From NCBI GenBank assembly GCA_964462185.1, contig CAYWWV010000004.1, positions 15,908 through 79,907 of the forward strand: 64,000 nt of DNA, written 5' to 3'. The first letter of the stretch is position 1, and every line of letters starts with the position of its first letter. The DNA comes from RBG-16-57-9 sp964462185 (GTDB lineage Archaea; Thermoproteota; Bathyarchaeia; TCS64). This document shows, in pieces, positions 1 to 7,459 of the stretch. The position numbers and the translations under genes are program-made. Below the pieces are notes generated by a model. It saw nothing but the letters and a program-made list of their open reading frames with translations. It ran no database searches and was not told the DNA's origin.

Positions 1-41
1 TCGACATCATCCTGGGCTTTGAGGACCCCTTCGTGGGGTAG
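1..41 (+). CDS. C-terminal end of an upstream gene (partial)
   Basis: One forward frame enters from the left edge and ends at TAG 39-41, giving the tail DIILGFEDPFVG. Thirteen codons are too few to assign a family. A real upstream gene is plausible because a promoter-like element and the parvulin gene follow directly, but the stop could also be chance. Confidence 0.3.
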   Translation, partial: DIILGFEDPFVG

Positions 42-50
42 GCTCGGGGA

Positions 51-62
51 AAGCCTTTAAAC
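51..62 (+). promoter_or_regulatory. TATA-like promoter of the parvulin gene
   Basis: The A/T-rich element AAGCCTTTAAAC lies 25-32 nt before the ATG at 85. Archaeal TATA boxes sit about 26 nt before the transcription start, so the mRNA would begin at or just before the start codon. No Shine-Dalgarno sequence is visible, which agrees with that. Confidence 0.4.
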
Positions 63-84
63 CCCCGTCCAGCCTTGGCTAACT

Positions 85-363
85 ATGGCTAAGAAGATTA
101 GGGCCAGCCACATCTTGGTGGAGAAACACAGTGAGGCCCTTAGGGTCTTGGAGGAGTTGAGGGGCGGGGCCCGGTTCGAGGATTTGGCTCGCAGGTACAG
201 CCAGTGTCCCTCGGGTAAGAGGGGTGGAGACCTGGGATTTTTTGGGCGTGGCCAGATGGTTAAGCCCTTCGAGGCAGCCGCCTTCGCCCTGGAGGTTGGA
301 GGGGTCACCGAGGAGCCTGTGAGGACCCAGTTCGGCTACCACATCATAAAGCGTACAGCCTGA
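85..363 (+). CDS. Parvulin-type peptidyl-prolyl cis/trans isomerase
   Basis: This 92-residue protein is a single parvulin (PpiC/rotamase) domain with nothing added, the same size as bacterial Par10. It opens with KIRASHILVE, has the central block YSQCPSGKRGGDLGFFGRGQ and ends in FGYHIIK, all family hallmarks. It should catalyse proline isomerisation during protein folding in the cytoplasm, as no signal peptide is present. Stand-alone parvulins occur in Thaumarchaeota and relatives but not in most Euryarchaeota, a weak taxonomic hint. Its last 20 bp overlap the end of the convergent radical-SAM gene. Confidence 0.92.
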   Translation: MAKKIRASHILVEKHSEALRVLEELRGGARFEDLARRYSQCPSGKRGGDLGFFGRGQMVKPFEAAAFALEVGGVTEEPVRTQFGYHIIKRTA

Positions 364-1369
364 GGCCCCACAGGGCGGCTCTCAGAAGCCTGCCTCGGTC
401 GTTCCGGAGTTCCCGGTAGGCCTCGCATTCCAGCCAGCATCCTGGGCAGTTCCCCGCCTGGATTACGGCTCTAGCTTCCTGGGCCTCCTTGGACGCCAAT
501 ATCTCCTCCAAGGGCTCCTCGTATATGTTGCCCATGGGGGACTCGAAGACTATGCAGGGGTGGACCTCCCCCTCCGCATCGACGAATACGGACTTGTCGG
601 CGGCTGTGCATGGGAGCCTCCTACCGCTCTCCAGGTATTCCTTGGCGCCCTGGATGTAGGCCAGGCCTGTGATACTGGCCCGTAAGCCTTTATTGAGGAC
701 CATTTCCCGGGCCATCGCGTCCAGGATGTCCTCAACATCGGGGGGCGCGTCCAAGCCGCTTTCAGTGTTCTTGAAGTAGTGCTCGCTTATGTTGAAGGGG
801 CGGAAGCTATAGTCTGCCCCCAGGCGGTAGCTAATCCTCTGGACAGTTAGGGCGTCTTGGAAGTTCTCCCGGGTCATGGTGAAGCCAGTAGACACCCTGA
901 GGCCTTTCTCCTTTAGCCCCACCAAGAGTTGGAGGGTTTGGATGGCCTTCTGGTACGCCTTGTCGACGCCCCTCATCTTGTCGTGCAGGCTCCCCTCGCC
1001 GTCCAGGGAGACGGTGATCCCCAATCGGTGGGGTTCTACCTGGCCCATGGCCCTGAGGGCCATCTCGTAGATCTCGAAGGGCTTTAGACCGTTGGTTGGG
1101 ATCCAGATCTGGGCCTGGGGGGCGGCCCGGTGGAAGGCCGCCACGATCTCTGGGAGGTCTTCCCTCAGGCTGGGTTCCCCACCTGTGAGCTGGACAAACC
1201 TCAGCCCAGACAAGGCCCGCCGGTTGGTCTGAAGGAATTCCTCAACCTGCTCCAGGGTGGGCTCGGGGCCCCCGCCCATCCTCCAGATGTTGCACATGCG
1301 GCAACGTGAGTTGCATCGGGTGGTCACCGTAAAGTTGGACAGGTCGGTTAGCTCCACCCCAATCTTCAC
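344..1369 (-). CDS. Radical SAM protein with C-terminal SPASM-like domain
   Basis: The protein has 341 residues. C19, C23 and C26 (CNSRCRMC) form the radical-SAM 4Fe-4S motif, followed by the LTGGEPSL strand that contacts S-adenosylmethionine. A C-terminal Cys-rich region (around 253-270, then C308, C311 and C315 in CPGCWLEC) resembles a SPASM auxiliary-cluster domain, found in peptide- and protein-modifying enzymes and in some heme- or anaerobic-pathway enzymes. The substrate cannot be inferred and no precursor peptide is visible nearby. The start is GTG 1369. The neighbours are unrelated, so it is probably a single-gene unit. Confidence 0.85.
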   Translation of the reverse strand: MKIGVELTDLSNFTVTTRCNSRCRMCNIWRMGGGPEPTLEQVEEFLQTNRRALSGLRFVQLTGGEPSLREDLPEIVAAFHRAAPQAQIWIPTNGLKPFEIYEMALRAMGQVEPHRLGITVSLDGEGSLHDKMRGVDKAYQKAIQTLQLLVGLKEKGLRVSTGFTMTRENFQDALTVQRISYRLGADYSFRPFNISEHYFKNTESGLDAPPDVEDILDAMAREMVLNKGLRASITGLAYIQGAKEYLESGRRLPCTAADKSVFVDAEGEVHPCIVFESPMGNIYEEPLEEILASKEAQEARAVIQAGNCPGCWLECEAYRELRNDRGRLLRAALWGLRLYAL

Positions 1370-1427
1370 CTAAACGTAAGGGATTCTCCTGGATATACCT
1401 ATATGGTTTGTGGTGTATCTACCAGTT

Positions 1428-1808
1428 ATGGAGGCCCAAGGGTTAGATCACCTCCACATCTTTGTAACAGACCTGGATAAGGCGGTGGGGTTCTACCGCC
1501 TCCTAGGTTTCCAAGAGACGCGAAGGTTCCAACACGGAGGCAGAAAAGCCGCCCAGCTTAAAGCCCCCTTCGGACTCACCATAGACCTCAATGAAGCCAG
1601 GGCCTCCGACAACCCCGGCTTCAACCACTTCTGCCTGGTGGTGAGCGATGTTGACGCCGCGGCTGAGGAGCTGCGTGGGGCAGGGCTCTGGGTGGACGGC
1701 CCTGTTTCCAACCCCGAGACGGGGAGGCGCCTGGCCACCACAAGGGGCCCCAACGGCTTCCTGGTCCAACTCGTTGGCCCTCCTAACCCCTCCCCATCCA
1801 TCTCCTGA
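1428..1808 (+). CDS. VOC (glyoxalase/bleomycin-resistance) superfamily protein
   Basis: About 126 residues form one vicinal-oxygen-chelate unit: an N-terminal LDHLHIFVTDLDKAVGFYR half-module and a second half beginning GFNHFCLVVSDVDAAAEEL. H and E positions typical of metal ligands (H in LDHLHIF, H in FNHFCLV) are present. Such proteins are metal-dependent lyases, dioxygenases, epimerases or binding proteins; which one cannot be told here. ATG 1428 is preferred over GTG 1410 because the VOC fold begins seven residues after it. Confidence 0.8.
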   Translation: MEAQGLDHLHIFVTDLDKAVGFYRLLGFQETRRFQHGGRKAAQLKAPFGLTIDLNEARASDNPGFNHFCLVVSDVDAAAEELRGAGLWVDGPVSNPETGRRLATTRGPNGFLVQLVGPPNPSPSIS

Positions 1809-2003
1809 CCAGGCAAGCCCCACGGTTTAAACGGTCTCCAGAGGCCCAGACCACCAGGGCCGATCCCAGTACCAATGGTTCCTGAAACACGTGGACTGTC
1901 TCCCTCTGGCTATATGAGAAAGGGGTGCTTCCAGGGGGACACCAGAGCCTTCTTTGGCCAGCACCGCATCAACCCCGCCACGCGGTGCGAGACCCCAAGC
2001 AGG

Positions 2004-2894
2004 CTAGTCTTCCCCGGCTAGAAGAGCCTCGATGCCCCTCAACCTATTCCTGAGGGTGACCTCGGTGGTGCCAGCGGCCTCCGCGATCTCCTTCTGGATA
2101 CGCTTGTTGTTGGTGACTATCCCAGCCTTATAGAGAGCCGCTGCAGCCAGCCCCCGGGGATCCTTACCCGTCAACCCCCCCCTACGCTTGGCAGCCCTTA
2201 AGAGATCTATGGCATAGGCCTCGGCCTGAGAGCCCAAGTTGACCTTGGCGGCGATGCTTGGAACAAACTTGATGGGATCCTCAACAGGCATCTTCAGGGA
2301 CAACTCCTTCAACAAGATGCGGTATATTCGCGCCACCTCCTGGTGTCTTCGAGGGGAGACTCGAGTAATCTCCCTCAAAGGCTTGGGGATCTGGAGGCTT
2401 CTACAAGCCGCGTAGAGGCTGGCCGCAACAAAGCCCTCTATACTCCGACCCCTTAAAAGGTCGGCCTTCAGGGCCTTACGGTATATTAGGGCAGCCATCT
2501 CCCTGGCATTGGTGGGGAGGTGTAGGAGGGTGCTGAGGCGATCAAGCTCTGCCAAGGCGGTGCTCAGATTCCTCTGCTCAGCCTCATCCAGCTTGCTCCT
2601 GTTGTCGAACCGGCGGAGCCTAGCCATCTTAAACCGGGTCTCCCCCCTAAGAGAATTCCCGTGGCAGTCCTTGTCCGCCCTGAAGACGGTGGTGAGCCCC
2701 TTATCGTAGAGGGTTAAGGTGTACCCGTACCCCGTCCGGCTCCGCTCCTGGAACTCTGAGGAGTTGAAGGCCCTCCACTCGGGCCCCCTATCCACCACCC
2801 CGCTCTTCACCACTAGACCACAGGTGGTGCAGATCTCCTCGCCGCGCTGGGCATCGAAGACCAGGGTTTCGCAGCCGCAGCTTGAACACCTAAT
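2004..2894 (-). CDS. tfb: Transcription initiation factor B (TFB), apparent AUU start
   Basis: TFB recruits RNA polymerase to the TBP-TATA complex. Zinc ribbon: CSSCGCETLVFDAQRGEE followed by CTTCGLVV, encoded by 2820-2888. B-reader/linker region: GVVDRGPEWRAF. Two cyclin-like repeats follow (roughly 100-190 and 195-290), ending in an HTH, NRLRGIEALL. The frame is open from 2918 but contains no ATG, GTG or TTG before GTG 2813, which lies after the ribbon. ATT 2894-2892 sits 7 nt downstream of a strong Shine-Dalgarno, GGGGTGA, and gives a 296-residue protein, normal for TFB. I therefore place the start at this AUU. A sequencing indel is the alternative. The identity as TFB is firm; the start is inference. 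Confidence 0.88.
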   Translation of the reverse strand: MRCSSCGCETLVFDAQRGEEICTTCGLVVKSGVVDRGPEWRAFNSSEFQERSRTGYGYTLTLYDKGLTTVFRADKDCHGNSLRGETRFKMARLRRFDNRSKLDEAEQRNLSTALAELDRLSTLLHLPTNAREMAALIYRKALKADLLRGRSIEGFVAASLYAACRSLQIPKPLREITRVSPRRHQEVARIYRILLKELSLKMPVEDPIKFVPSIAAKVNLGSQAEAYAIDLLRAAKRRGGLTGKDPRGLAAAALYKAGIVTNNKRIQKEIAEAAGTTEVTLRNRLRGIEALLAGED

Positions 2895-2957
2895 CTCGGA
2901 TTCACCCCGATTTTTTGTTTACACCTCTTCCCCTTGGAAGCCGTTAAAAAATTAATG

Positions 2958-2980
2958 AACACTAAATCTTTCAAAGTGTT
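2958..2980. repeat. Inverted repeat (operator-like) between tfb and the RHH gene
   Basis: AACACT (2958-2963) and AGTGTT (2975-2980) form perfect 6-bp arms around an 11-bp spacer. The element lies between the divergent tfb and ribbon-helix-helix genes and abuts the TATA-like box of the latter. RHH proteins bind two-fold symmetric sites, so autoregulation is possible, but this is inferred from position only. Confidence 0.4.
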
Positions 2981-2992
2981 ATAAGTTAAATA
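2980..2992 (+). promoter_or_regulatory. TATA-like box of the RHH gene
   Basis: TATAAGTTAAATA ends 25 nt before ATG 3017, the spacing expected for a leaderless archaeal transcript. It touches the right arm of the inverted repeat at 2958-2980, so a protein bound there would block TBP/TFB. Confidence 0.45.
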
Positions 2993-3016
2993 CTTGTGTT
3001 CAAATGTGTACAAGCC

Positions 3017-3595
3017 ATGTCGGGTATAGATCCTTTCTCCAAGGGTAGAACGGTGACCAGAACCATACGCATAGACGAGGGGTACGACCAGGTCCTCCAG
3101 GAGGAGGCGGCGAGGAGGAGGGTCAGCGTCAACAACATCATGGACCAGCTGGTTAAGAAGTATGTCCAGAGCTGGCGGTTCTTTGAAAACATGTCGGCCG
3201 TAACTCTCTCCGACCGAACCTTGAAGAGCATCTTGGAGGCCGTGGAGGAGGATAAGATTAGGGAGATTGGCCGCATGCTGGGGAAGGAGAGGCCCTACGA
3301 GCTCATCCTCAAGAGGGGGTTGGTGCCCTCCTACGAGACGGCTAAGTGGTTCATCGTCGATGTTTTGACCCAGCAGAGTGGGTGGCTCAACGCCTCCATC
3401 ACGAGGAACGATCGTAAGGAGTACATCCATTTGAGTCATCCCTTTGGGTATAAGTGGAGCCTCTTTCTGGAGGGGTATTTCGGGGTCTTCTACAGGGAGA
3501 GGCTGGGCCTTAACTTTGAGGTAGACCTATTCGCCTCCAGCATCACCTTCATCTTCGACAGGAGAGAGCTGGAGCGCGCAGCCGCAAGGGTTTAG
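3017..3595 (+). CDS. Ribbon-helix-helix DNA-binding protein with uncharacterised C-terminal domain
   Basis: 192 residues from ATG 3017. Residues about 11-50 (TRTIRIDEGYDQVLQEEAAR, then SVNNIMDQLVKKY) form a ribbon-helix-helix: a beta strand with alternating basic residues and two helices. The remaining 140 residues contain no domain I recognise; they mix charged helices with aromatic-rich strands (WFIVDVL, YKWSLFLEGYFGVFY) and could be a sensor or oligomerisation domain. The gene is divergent from tfb and preceded by an inverted repeat, so regulation of itself or of tfb is conceivable. GTG 2996 is a possible but less likely start, since it overlaps the promoter. Confidence 0.75.
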   Translation: MSGIDPFSKGRTVTRTIRIDEGYDQVLQEEAARRRVSVNNIMDQLVKKYVQSWRFFENMSAVTLSDRTLKSILEAVEEDKIREIGRMLGKERPYELILKRGLVPSYETAKWFIVDVLTQQSGWLNASITRNDRKEYIHLSHPFGYKWSLFLEGYFGVFYRERLGLNFEVDLFASSITFIFDRRELERAAARV

Positions 3596-3597
3596 GC

Positions 3598-3610
3598 GTT
3601 ATATTTAATA
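3598..3610 (+). promoter_or_regulatory. TATA-like promoter of the aIF5A-deoxyhypusine synthase operon
   Basis: GTTATATTTAATA starts right after the previous stop and lies about 45 nt before the aIF5A start. This predicts a leader of some 15-20 nt, and a GGTGG Shine-Dalgarno (3643-3647) lies inside it. Confidence 0.5.
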
Positions 3611-3652
3611 CGGGTCTCCCCACAGTACCAGTGAAGCCTTTCGGTGGTAGTA

Positions 3653-4051
3653 GTGTCGTATCGTATAGCTAAAGTGGGTGAGTTGAAGGAGGGCAGTTAC
3701 GCCATCATCAACGATGAGCCCAGCCAGATCGTGCAGATAACCAAGAGCAAGCCTGGGAAGCATGGAAGCGCCAAGTTCAGGTGCACAGCCATCAGTCTCT
3801 TCGATGGGAGGAAGCAGAGCTACGTGGCCAGCACCGATGCCACCATCATGGTGCCCATCGTGGATAAGAGGAGCGGCCAGGTTGTAAGCGTCTCCCCCTC
3901 CAGCTTCCAGTTGATGGACTTGGAGACCTATGAGGTCAAGGATGTGCCCCTACCGGATGACGAGGAGTTGGCCTCCAAGCTGGAGCCTGGGAAAGAGGTG
4001 GAGTACTGGGTCATCATGGACCGGATAAAGGTCCAGAGGGTGAAGAACTGA
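3653..4051 (+). CDS. eif5a: Translation initiation factor 5A (aIF5A, hypusine-containing)
   Basis: aIF5A binds the ribosomal E site and relieves stalling at polyproline and similar sequences. The N-terminal SH3-like domain holds the hypusine loop SKPGKHGSAK; the modified residue is the lysine before HG (K36 counted from GTG 3653). The C-terminal OB domain follows. I prefer GTG 3653 (MSYRIAKVG, the usual N-terminus, with GGTGG 5 nt upstream) over GTG 3644. Ten bases separate it from deoxyhypusine synthase, so the substrate and its modifying enzyme share an operon. Confidence 0.95.
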   Translation: MSYRIAKVGELKEGSYAIINDEPSQIVQITKSKPGKHGSAKFRCTAISLFDGRKQSYVASTDATIMVPIVDKRSGQVVSVSPSSFQLMDLETYEVKDVPLPDDEELASKLEPGKEVEYWVIMDRIKVQRVKN

Positions 4052-4061
4052 AGGCTCACCT

Positions 4062-5006
4062 ATGAGAAGGGTTCATCAGGTCAGGGTCCGCCCATGTATG
4101 ACCCTGGGAGAGCTGGCGGAGGAGATGCGGCTCACCGGGGTTATGCAGGGGGGGAGGGTGGGCCATGGGGTGGAGGTTATGGCCCGCATGTTCGGCGACC
4201 AGGGGTGCACCGTTTTTCTTTCTTTGACGGGGCCTTTGGTTGCCGGGGGGTTGAGGCTGGTCATAAGGGACCTGGTGTTGGGGGGCCATGTGGACGCCCT
4301 GGTGACCAACGGGGCCAACATGGTCCACGACCTCCTTGAGTCCATGGGGGTGCCCCACCTGGCTGGCTCCGATCAGCTGGACGACGAGGAGGTCTACCGT
4401 GAAGGCTACAGCAGGGCATACGACATCTTCATAGAGGCCTCGGCATTCCCAGAGTTGGAGGGGTATGTGAAGGGGCTGCTGGGGAGAGTCCCCAGGGAGG
4501 AGCTGCGGGGGGTGGGGTTCAGCGAGTTCCTGGCCCTACTGGGGGGCCTGGTGGAGGACGAGGGCAGCATCCTCCGGGCGGCGGCCCAGAAGGGTGTACC
4601 CATATTCAGCCCCGGATTCCTGGACTGCATGCTGGGTATACCCCTCTGGCTGTACGCCAAGGAGTCAGGCCTATCCTTCGACCCCTTGAAGGACTTCGAC
4701 CGCTTCGCCGACATGGTCTACGAGGCTGAGAGGACGGGGGCCATCCTCCTTGGGGGCGGCACCCCCAAACACCACACCCAGTACCTGAACACCCTCAGGG
4801 GGGGCCTAGACTACGCCGTCCAGATATCCTCGGCCCGGGTGGAGGACGGGAGCCTCAGCGGCGCCCCCCTCCGGGAGTCGATTACCTGGGGGAAGCTTAA
4901 GGAGGGGCGGTTGGAGGAGAACGCGGTCACCATATTCGGTGAGGTGACCAGCCTGTTCCCCTTCATGGTGGGGGCGGCCCTGGAGAGGCTGGGGGCTACT
5001 CGATAA
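4062..5006 (+). CDS. dys: Deoxyhypusine synthase
   Basis: The enzyme transfers the aminobutyl group of spermidine to the aIF5A lysine, using NAD. The 314-residue sequence contains the N-terminal spermidine/NAD region (LSLTGPLVAGGLR, DALVTNGANMVHD), an internal IFSPGFLDCMLG segment and the C-terminal SITWGKL motif with the catalytic lysine K278 that forms the enzyme-substrate imine. The length matches archaeal family members. It lies 10 nt after aIF5A and is almost certainly co-transcribed with it. The downstream XRE-CBS gene has its own promoter-like element. Confidence 0.95.
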   Translation: MRRVHQVRVRPCMTLGELAEEMRLTGVMQGGRVGHGVEVMARMFGDQGCTVFLSLTGPLVAGGLRLVIRDLVLGGHVDALVTNGANMVHDLLESMGVPHLAGSDQLDDEEVYREGYSRAYDIFIEASAFPELEGYVKGLLGRVPREELRGVGFSEFLALLGGLVEDEGSILRAAAQKGVPIFSPGFLDCMLGIPLWLYAKESGLSFDPLKDFDRFADMVYEAERTGAILLGGGTPKHHTQYLNTLRGGLDYAVQISSARVEDGSLSGAPLRESITWGKLKEGRLEENAVTIFGEVTSLFPFMVGAALERLGATR

Positions 5007-5048
5007 TATGAGAAAAGGAATAAATACGATGCCCGGATATTCCGTGGT

Positions 5049-5621
5049 ATGCTTCCGGCTCTGGAAATCATAGTGGCGAGGAGGAGGAAACTGGGGCTAA
5101 CCCAGAGCCAGCTGGCAGAGTTGGCGGGGGTGAGCCAGAGCTACATAGCAAAGCTCGAGTCGGGTAAGATCGAGCCCAGCTACTTGAAGGTGAAGGCCAT
5201 CTTCGAGAGCCTGGAGAGGCTGGAGAAGAAGAACGAGCTCCAGGCGGGGCAGGTGATGACCCCCAACCCCGTGGGGGTTCAGAGAAATGCCTCGGTGAAG
5301 GAGGCCGTGGACCTCATGCGTGAAAACGGCTTCAGCCAGCTCCCCGTCTTCGATGGGGAGAAGCATGTGGGGGGGGTTACGGAGAGCGGGCTCATAGAGC
5401 ATTTGATTCCCTGGGAGTTGGAGGACGACCCCGGGGAGGTGAGGGTTGAGGAGGTGATGGAGGAGGCCTGGCCCTTGTTGGGGGAGGAGGCCCCCATCAG
5501 CCTCCTCTCCAGCCTCCTCAGATACTACCCCGCCGTACTGGTGCAGAGGAGGGGGAGGGTTGTGGGCATCGTCACCAAGGCCGACCTCCTCAGGGTCTTC
5601 GAGGAGCAGCCAGGTTTTTAA
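5049..5621 (+). CDS. XRE-family HTH regulator fused to a CBS pair
   Basis: 190 residues. The N-terminal 60 (LGLTQSQLAELAGVSQSYIA KLESG type sequence) are a Cro/cI helix-turn-helix; residues about 70-120 (VMTPNPVGVQRNASVKEAVD) and 130-185 are two CBS motifs forming one Bateman module, which in other proteins binds adenosine nucleotides. This archaeal architecture probably senses an adenylate ligand and regulates transcription; its targets are unknown. A TAAATAC box at 5021-5027 lies 22 nt before the ATG, so the transcript is probably leaderless. Its stop abuts the next reading frame. Confidence 0.88.
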   Translation: MLPALEIIVARRRKLGLTQSQLAELAGVSQSYIAKLESGKIEPSYLKVKAIFESLERLEKKNELQAGQVMTPNPVGVQRNASVKEAVDLMRENGFSQLPVFDGEKHVGGVTESGLIEHLIPWELEDDPGEVRVEEVMEEAWPLLGEEAPISLLSSLLRYYPAVLVQRRGRVVGIVTKADLLRVFEEQPGF

Positions 5622-5645
5622 GTGCCCCCACACCGGGGTTTAGCC

Positions 5646-6269
5646 ATGGGTTTGAACCGGAGGAAGGTCTTATCGGTCTTGGTCTTGCTGCTCCTCTCGG
5701 GGAGCCTATTGGGCTTCGTGGCCAACTACCTCTTCCCCCCCACCCCCCCGCCCGGAACATCTGGCCGCCTGTTTTTGGAGACGAGTGTGGGGAGGGTGGT
5801 GGTGGAGCTGGACTGGGAGGCCGCCCCGGGGAGCGTGGGGAGGCTGGTGGAGGCCGTGGAGGAGGGCTTCTTCGACGGCCTCTGCTTCCACAGCGTTATT
5901 CCCGGCTTCGTGGCCATGACTGGGGCCTTCACCCCCAACGGGACCTATAGGGGTGGGGGCACCTCCTTCGGGGTTGAGGGGGAGGGGGAGCTTCCCAATG
6001 AGGAGGGGACGGTTGGAGTGGTCTGGACCAAGGGGGAGGGGGGTGGCAGCACTGTGCTGTACTTCAACCTGGCGGACAACCCCACCCTGGATGGGGAGCA
6101 GGAGGGGGATTACGGCTATGTGGTGGTGGGGAGAGTGGTGGAGGGCTGGGAGGCCCTGGAGGCCCTCTCCCAGGTGGAGACCACCACCCTGGAGACTGCC
6201 TTCGGAGAGGTGCGGTTCTGGCCCGTGGAGCCCGTAGTGGTGGAGAGGGCTTACCTGGAGGGGGGCTAA
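5646..6269 (+). CDS. Membrane-anchored cyclophilin-type peptidyl-prolyl isomerase
   Basis: 207 residues from ATG 5646. An RRK start plus a hydrophobic segment (VLSVLVLLLLSGSLLGFVA, about residues 7-27) forms a signal anchor, followed by a Pro-rich linker and a cyclophilin domain: RLFLETSVGRVVVELDW, FFDGLCFHSVIPGFVAMTGA, then GYVVVGRVVEGWEALEAL. The RxIxxFMxQxGD signature is degenerate (SVIPGFVAMTGAF), so the catalytic Arg is absent and activity may be low. It should act outside the membrane on folding of exported proteins. The last 4 bp overlap the convergent amidohydrolase. Confidence 0.82.
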   Translation: MGLNRRKVLSVLVLLLLSGSLLGFVANYLFPPTPPPGTSGRLFLETSVGRVVVELDWEAAPGSVGRLVEAVEEGFFDGLCFHSVIPGFVAMTGAFTPNGTYRGGGTSFGVEGEGELPNEEGTVGVVWTKGEGGGSTVLYFNLADNPTLDGEQEGDYGYVVVGRVVEGWEALEALSQVETTTLETAFGEVRFWPVEPVVVERAYLEGG

Positions 6270-7426
6270 CCCCTCACCAGGGCGCCGTCGATGAGGACCT
6301 TCTCGCAGCGAGTCCTAAACTCCAGGGGGTGCCCCGATAGGAGCCTGAGGTCGGCGTCCTTCCCCGGCTCCAGGCTTCCCACCCTGTCGGCAACGCCCAG
6401 GATCTCCGCTGGGATGATGGTGATGGCCTTCAAGGCGTAGTCCTCGGGGAGGCCCTCCCTGACGCTTAGGGCCGCGCATATTGGCAGGAACCTTATGCTG
6501 CTTCCAACGGCGTCGGTCTGGATGGCGAACTTGACTCCAGCCTCGTATAGGGCGAGGGGGGTCTCGTAGCTCAGCTCCCTCATCTCCCATTTGGGGCGGG
6601 CCGTTAGGCTGGGGCCCCAAACAGCGGGGATGCCCTTCTCCACCAACAGCTCTGCCACCCGGTGGCCCTCTGTGGCGTGCTCCCAGCTCATTTCCACTCC
6701 GAACTCCTCGCATATCCTCACCGCCGTGGCCAGGTCGTCGGCCCTGTGGGCGTGGGCCCTCAGGGGGATCTCCCGCCGGAGAACGGGGACCAGGGCCTCC
6801 AGCTTGAGGTCGGTCTCAGGCATCTTCTCGGGGTCCTCGGCGAACCTCTCCTTCTTCTCCAAGTAGTTACGGGTTTTCTGGAGCCACTCCCTGAGGAGGC
6901 CTGCCACCCCCATCCGGGTGCTGGGCATGGCCTTCTTCTCCACCCCGTAGACCCGGCGGGGGTTCTCGCCGAAGGCCACCTTCATCCCGCTGGGGCTCCG
7001 TATGACCATCTCGTCGACGGTCGTCTTTGGGGCGGTCTTGATGACCACCCCCGTCCCGCCTATGACGTTGGCGCTCCCAGGGAGCACTTGGGCCGTGGTT
7101 ACGCCCTCTTTGAGGGCTGCCTCCAGCCCCCCCTCGTCGGCGTTGGCCTTGATGGCGTCCAGGGCCCTTAGATGGGGGGTTACAGGCTCGGTCATTTCGT
7201 TGCCATCGCTCCCCGCCCAGCCGATCTTCTCCTCCCATATGCCTATGTGGCAGTGGGCCTCCACCAGTCCAGGCATAACGTAGGCGGCCTCCAGCACCTT
7301 GGCCCCTGGGGGCACTGGAAGCTCCTGGCCCACTGCCTTGATCTTTCCATTCTCTATGAGGACTACGCCATCCTCGATGACTCCATTGGTTATGGTGTTA
7401 ACCTCTTTTCCCTTTACTGCTAACAT
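6266..7426 (-). CDS. Metal-dependent amidohydrolase (imidazolonepropionase-like)
   Basis: About 386 residues from ATG 7426. Motifs: PGLVEAHCHIG (first metal-binding HxH), RAHAHRADD and WEHATEGH (further histidines), AIQTDAV (the Asp near the end of the barrel) and LEPGKDADLRLLSG (the C-terminal beta-sandwich half typical of imidazolonepropionase and related amidohydrolases). It probably hydrolyses a cyclic amide or peptide-like bond; the substrate is unknown. No histidine-degradation genes lie nearby, so a true HutI role is not supported. The start 25 codons upstream would run into the divergent gene. Confidence 0.85.
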   Translation of the reverse strand: MLAVKGKEVNTITNGVIEDGVVLIENGKIKAVGQELPVPPGAKVLEAAYVMPGLVEAHCHIGIWEEKIGWAGSDGNEMTEPVTPHLRALDAIKANADEGGLEAALKEGVTTAQVLPGSANVIGGTGVVIKTAPKTTVDEMVIRSPSGMKVAFGENPRRVYGVEKKAMPSTRMGVAGLLREWLQKTRNYLEKKERFAEDPEKMPETDLKLEALVPVLRREIPLRAHAHRADDLATAVRICEEFGVEMSWEHATEGHRVAELLVEKGIPAVWGPSLTARPKWEMRELSYETPLALYEAGVKFAIQTDAVGSSIRFLPICAALSVREGLPEDYALKAITIIPAEILGVADRVGSLEPGKDADLRLLSGHPLEFRTRCEKVLIDGALVRG

Positions 7427-7459
7427 GGGTTTGTTGTTGGGTGTGGGACGTAAAACCTT

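Noticed and set aside
2004..2813. TFB beginning at GTG 2813
   Set aside because: That start would remove the zinc ribbon, which is clearly encoded in frame just upstream.
2813..3439. Long minus-strand frame of 208 codons opposite the RHH gene
   Set aside because: It has no recognisable domain, overlaps the convincing RHH gene fully and shares sequence with the tfb leader in another frame.
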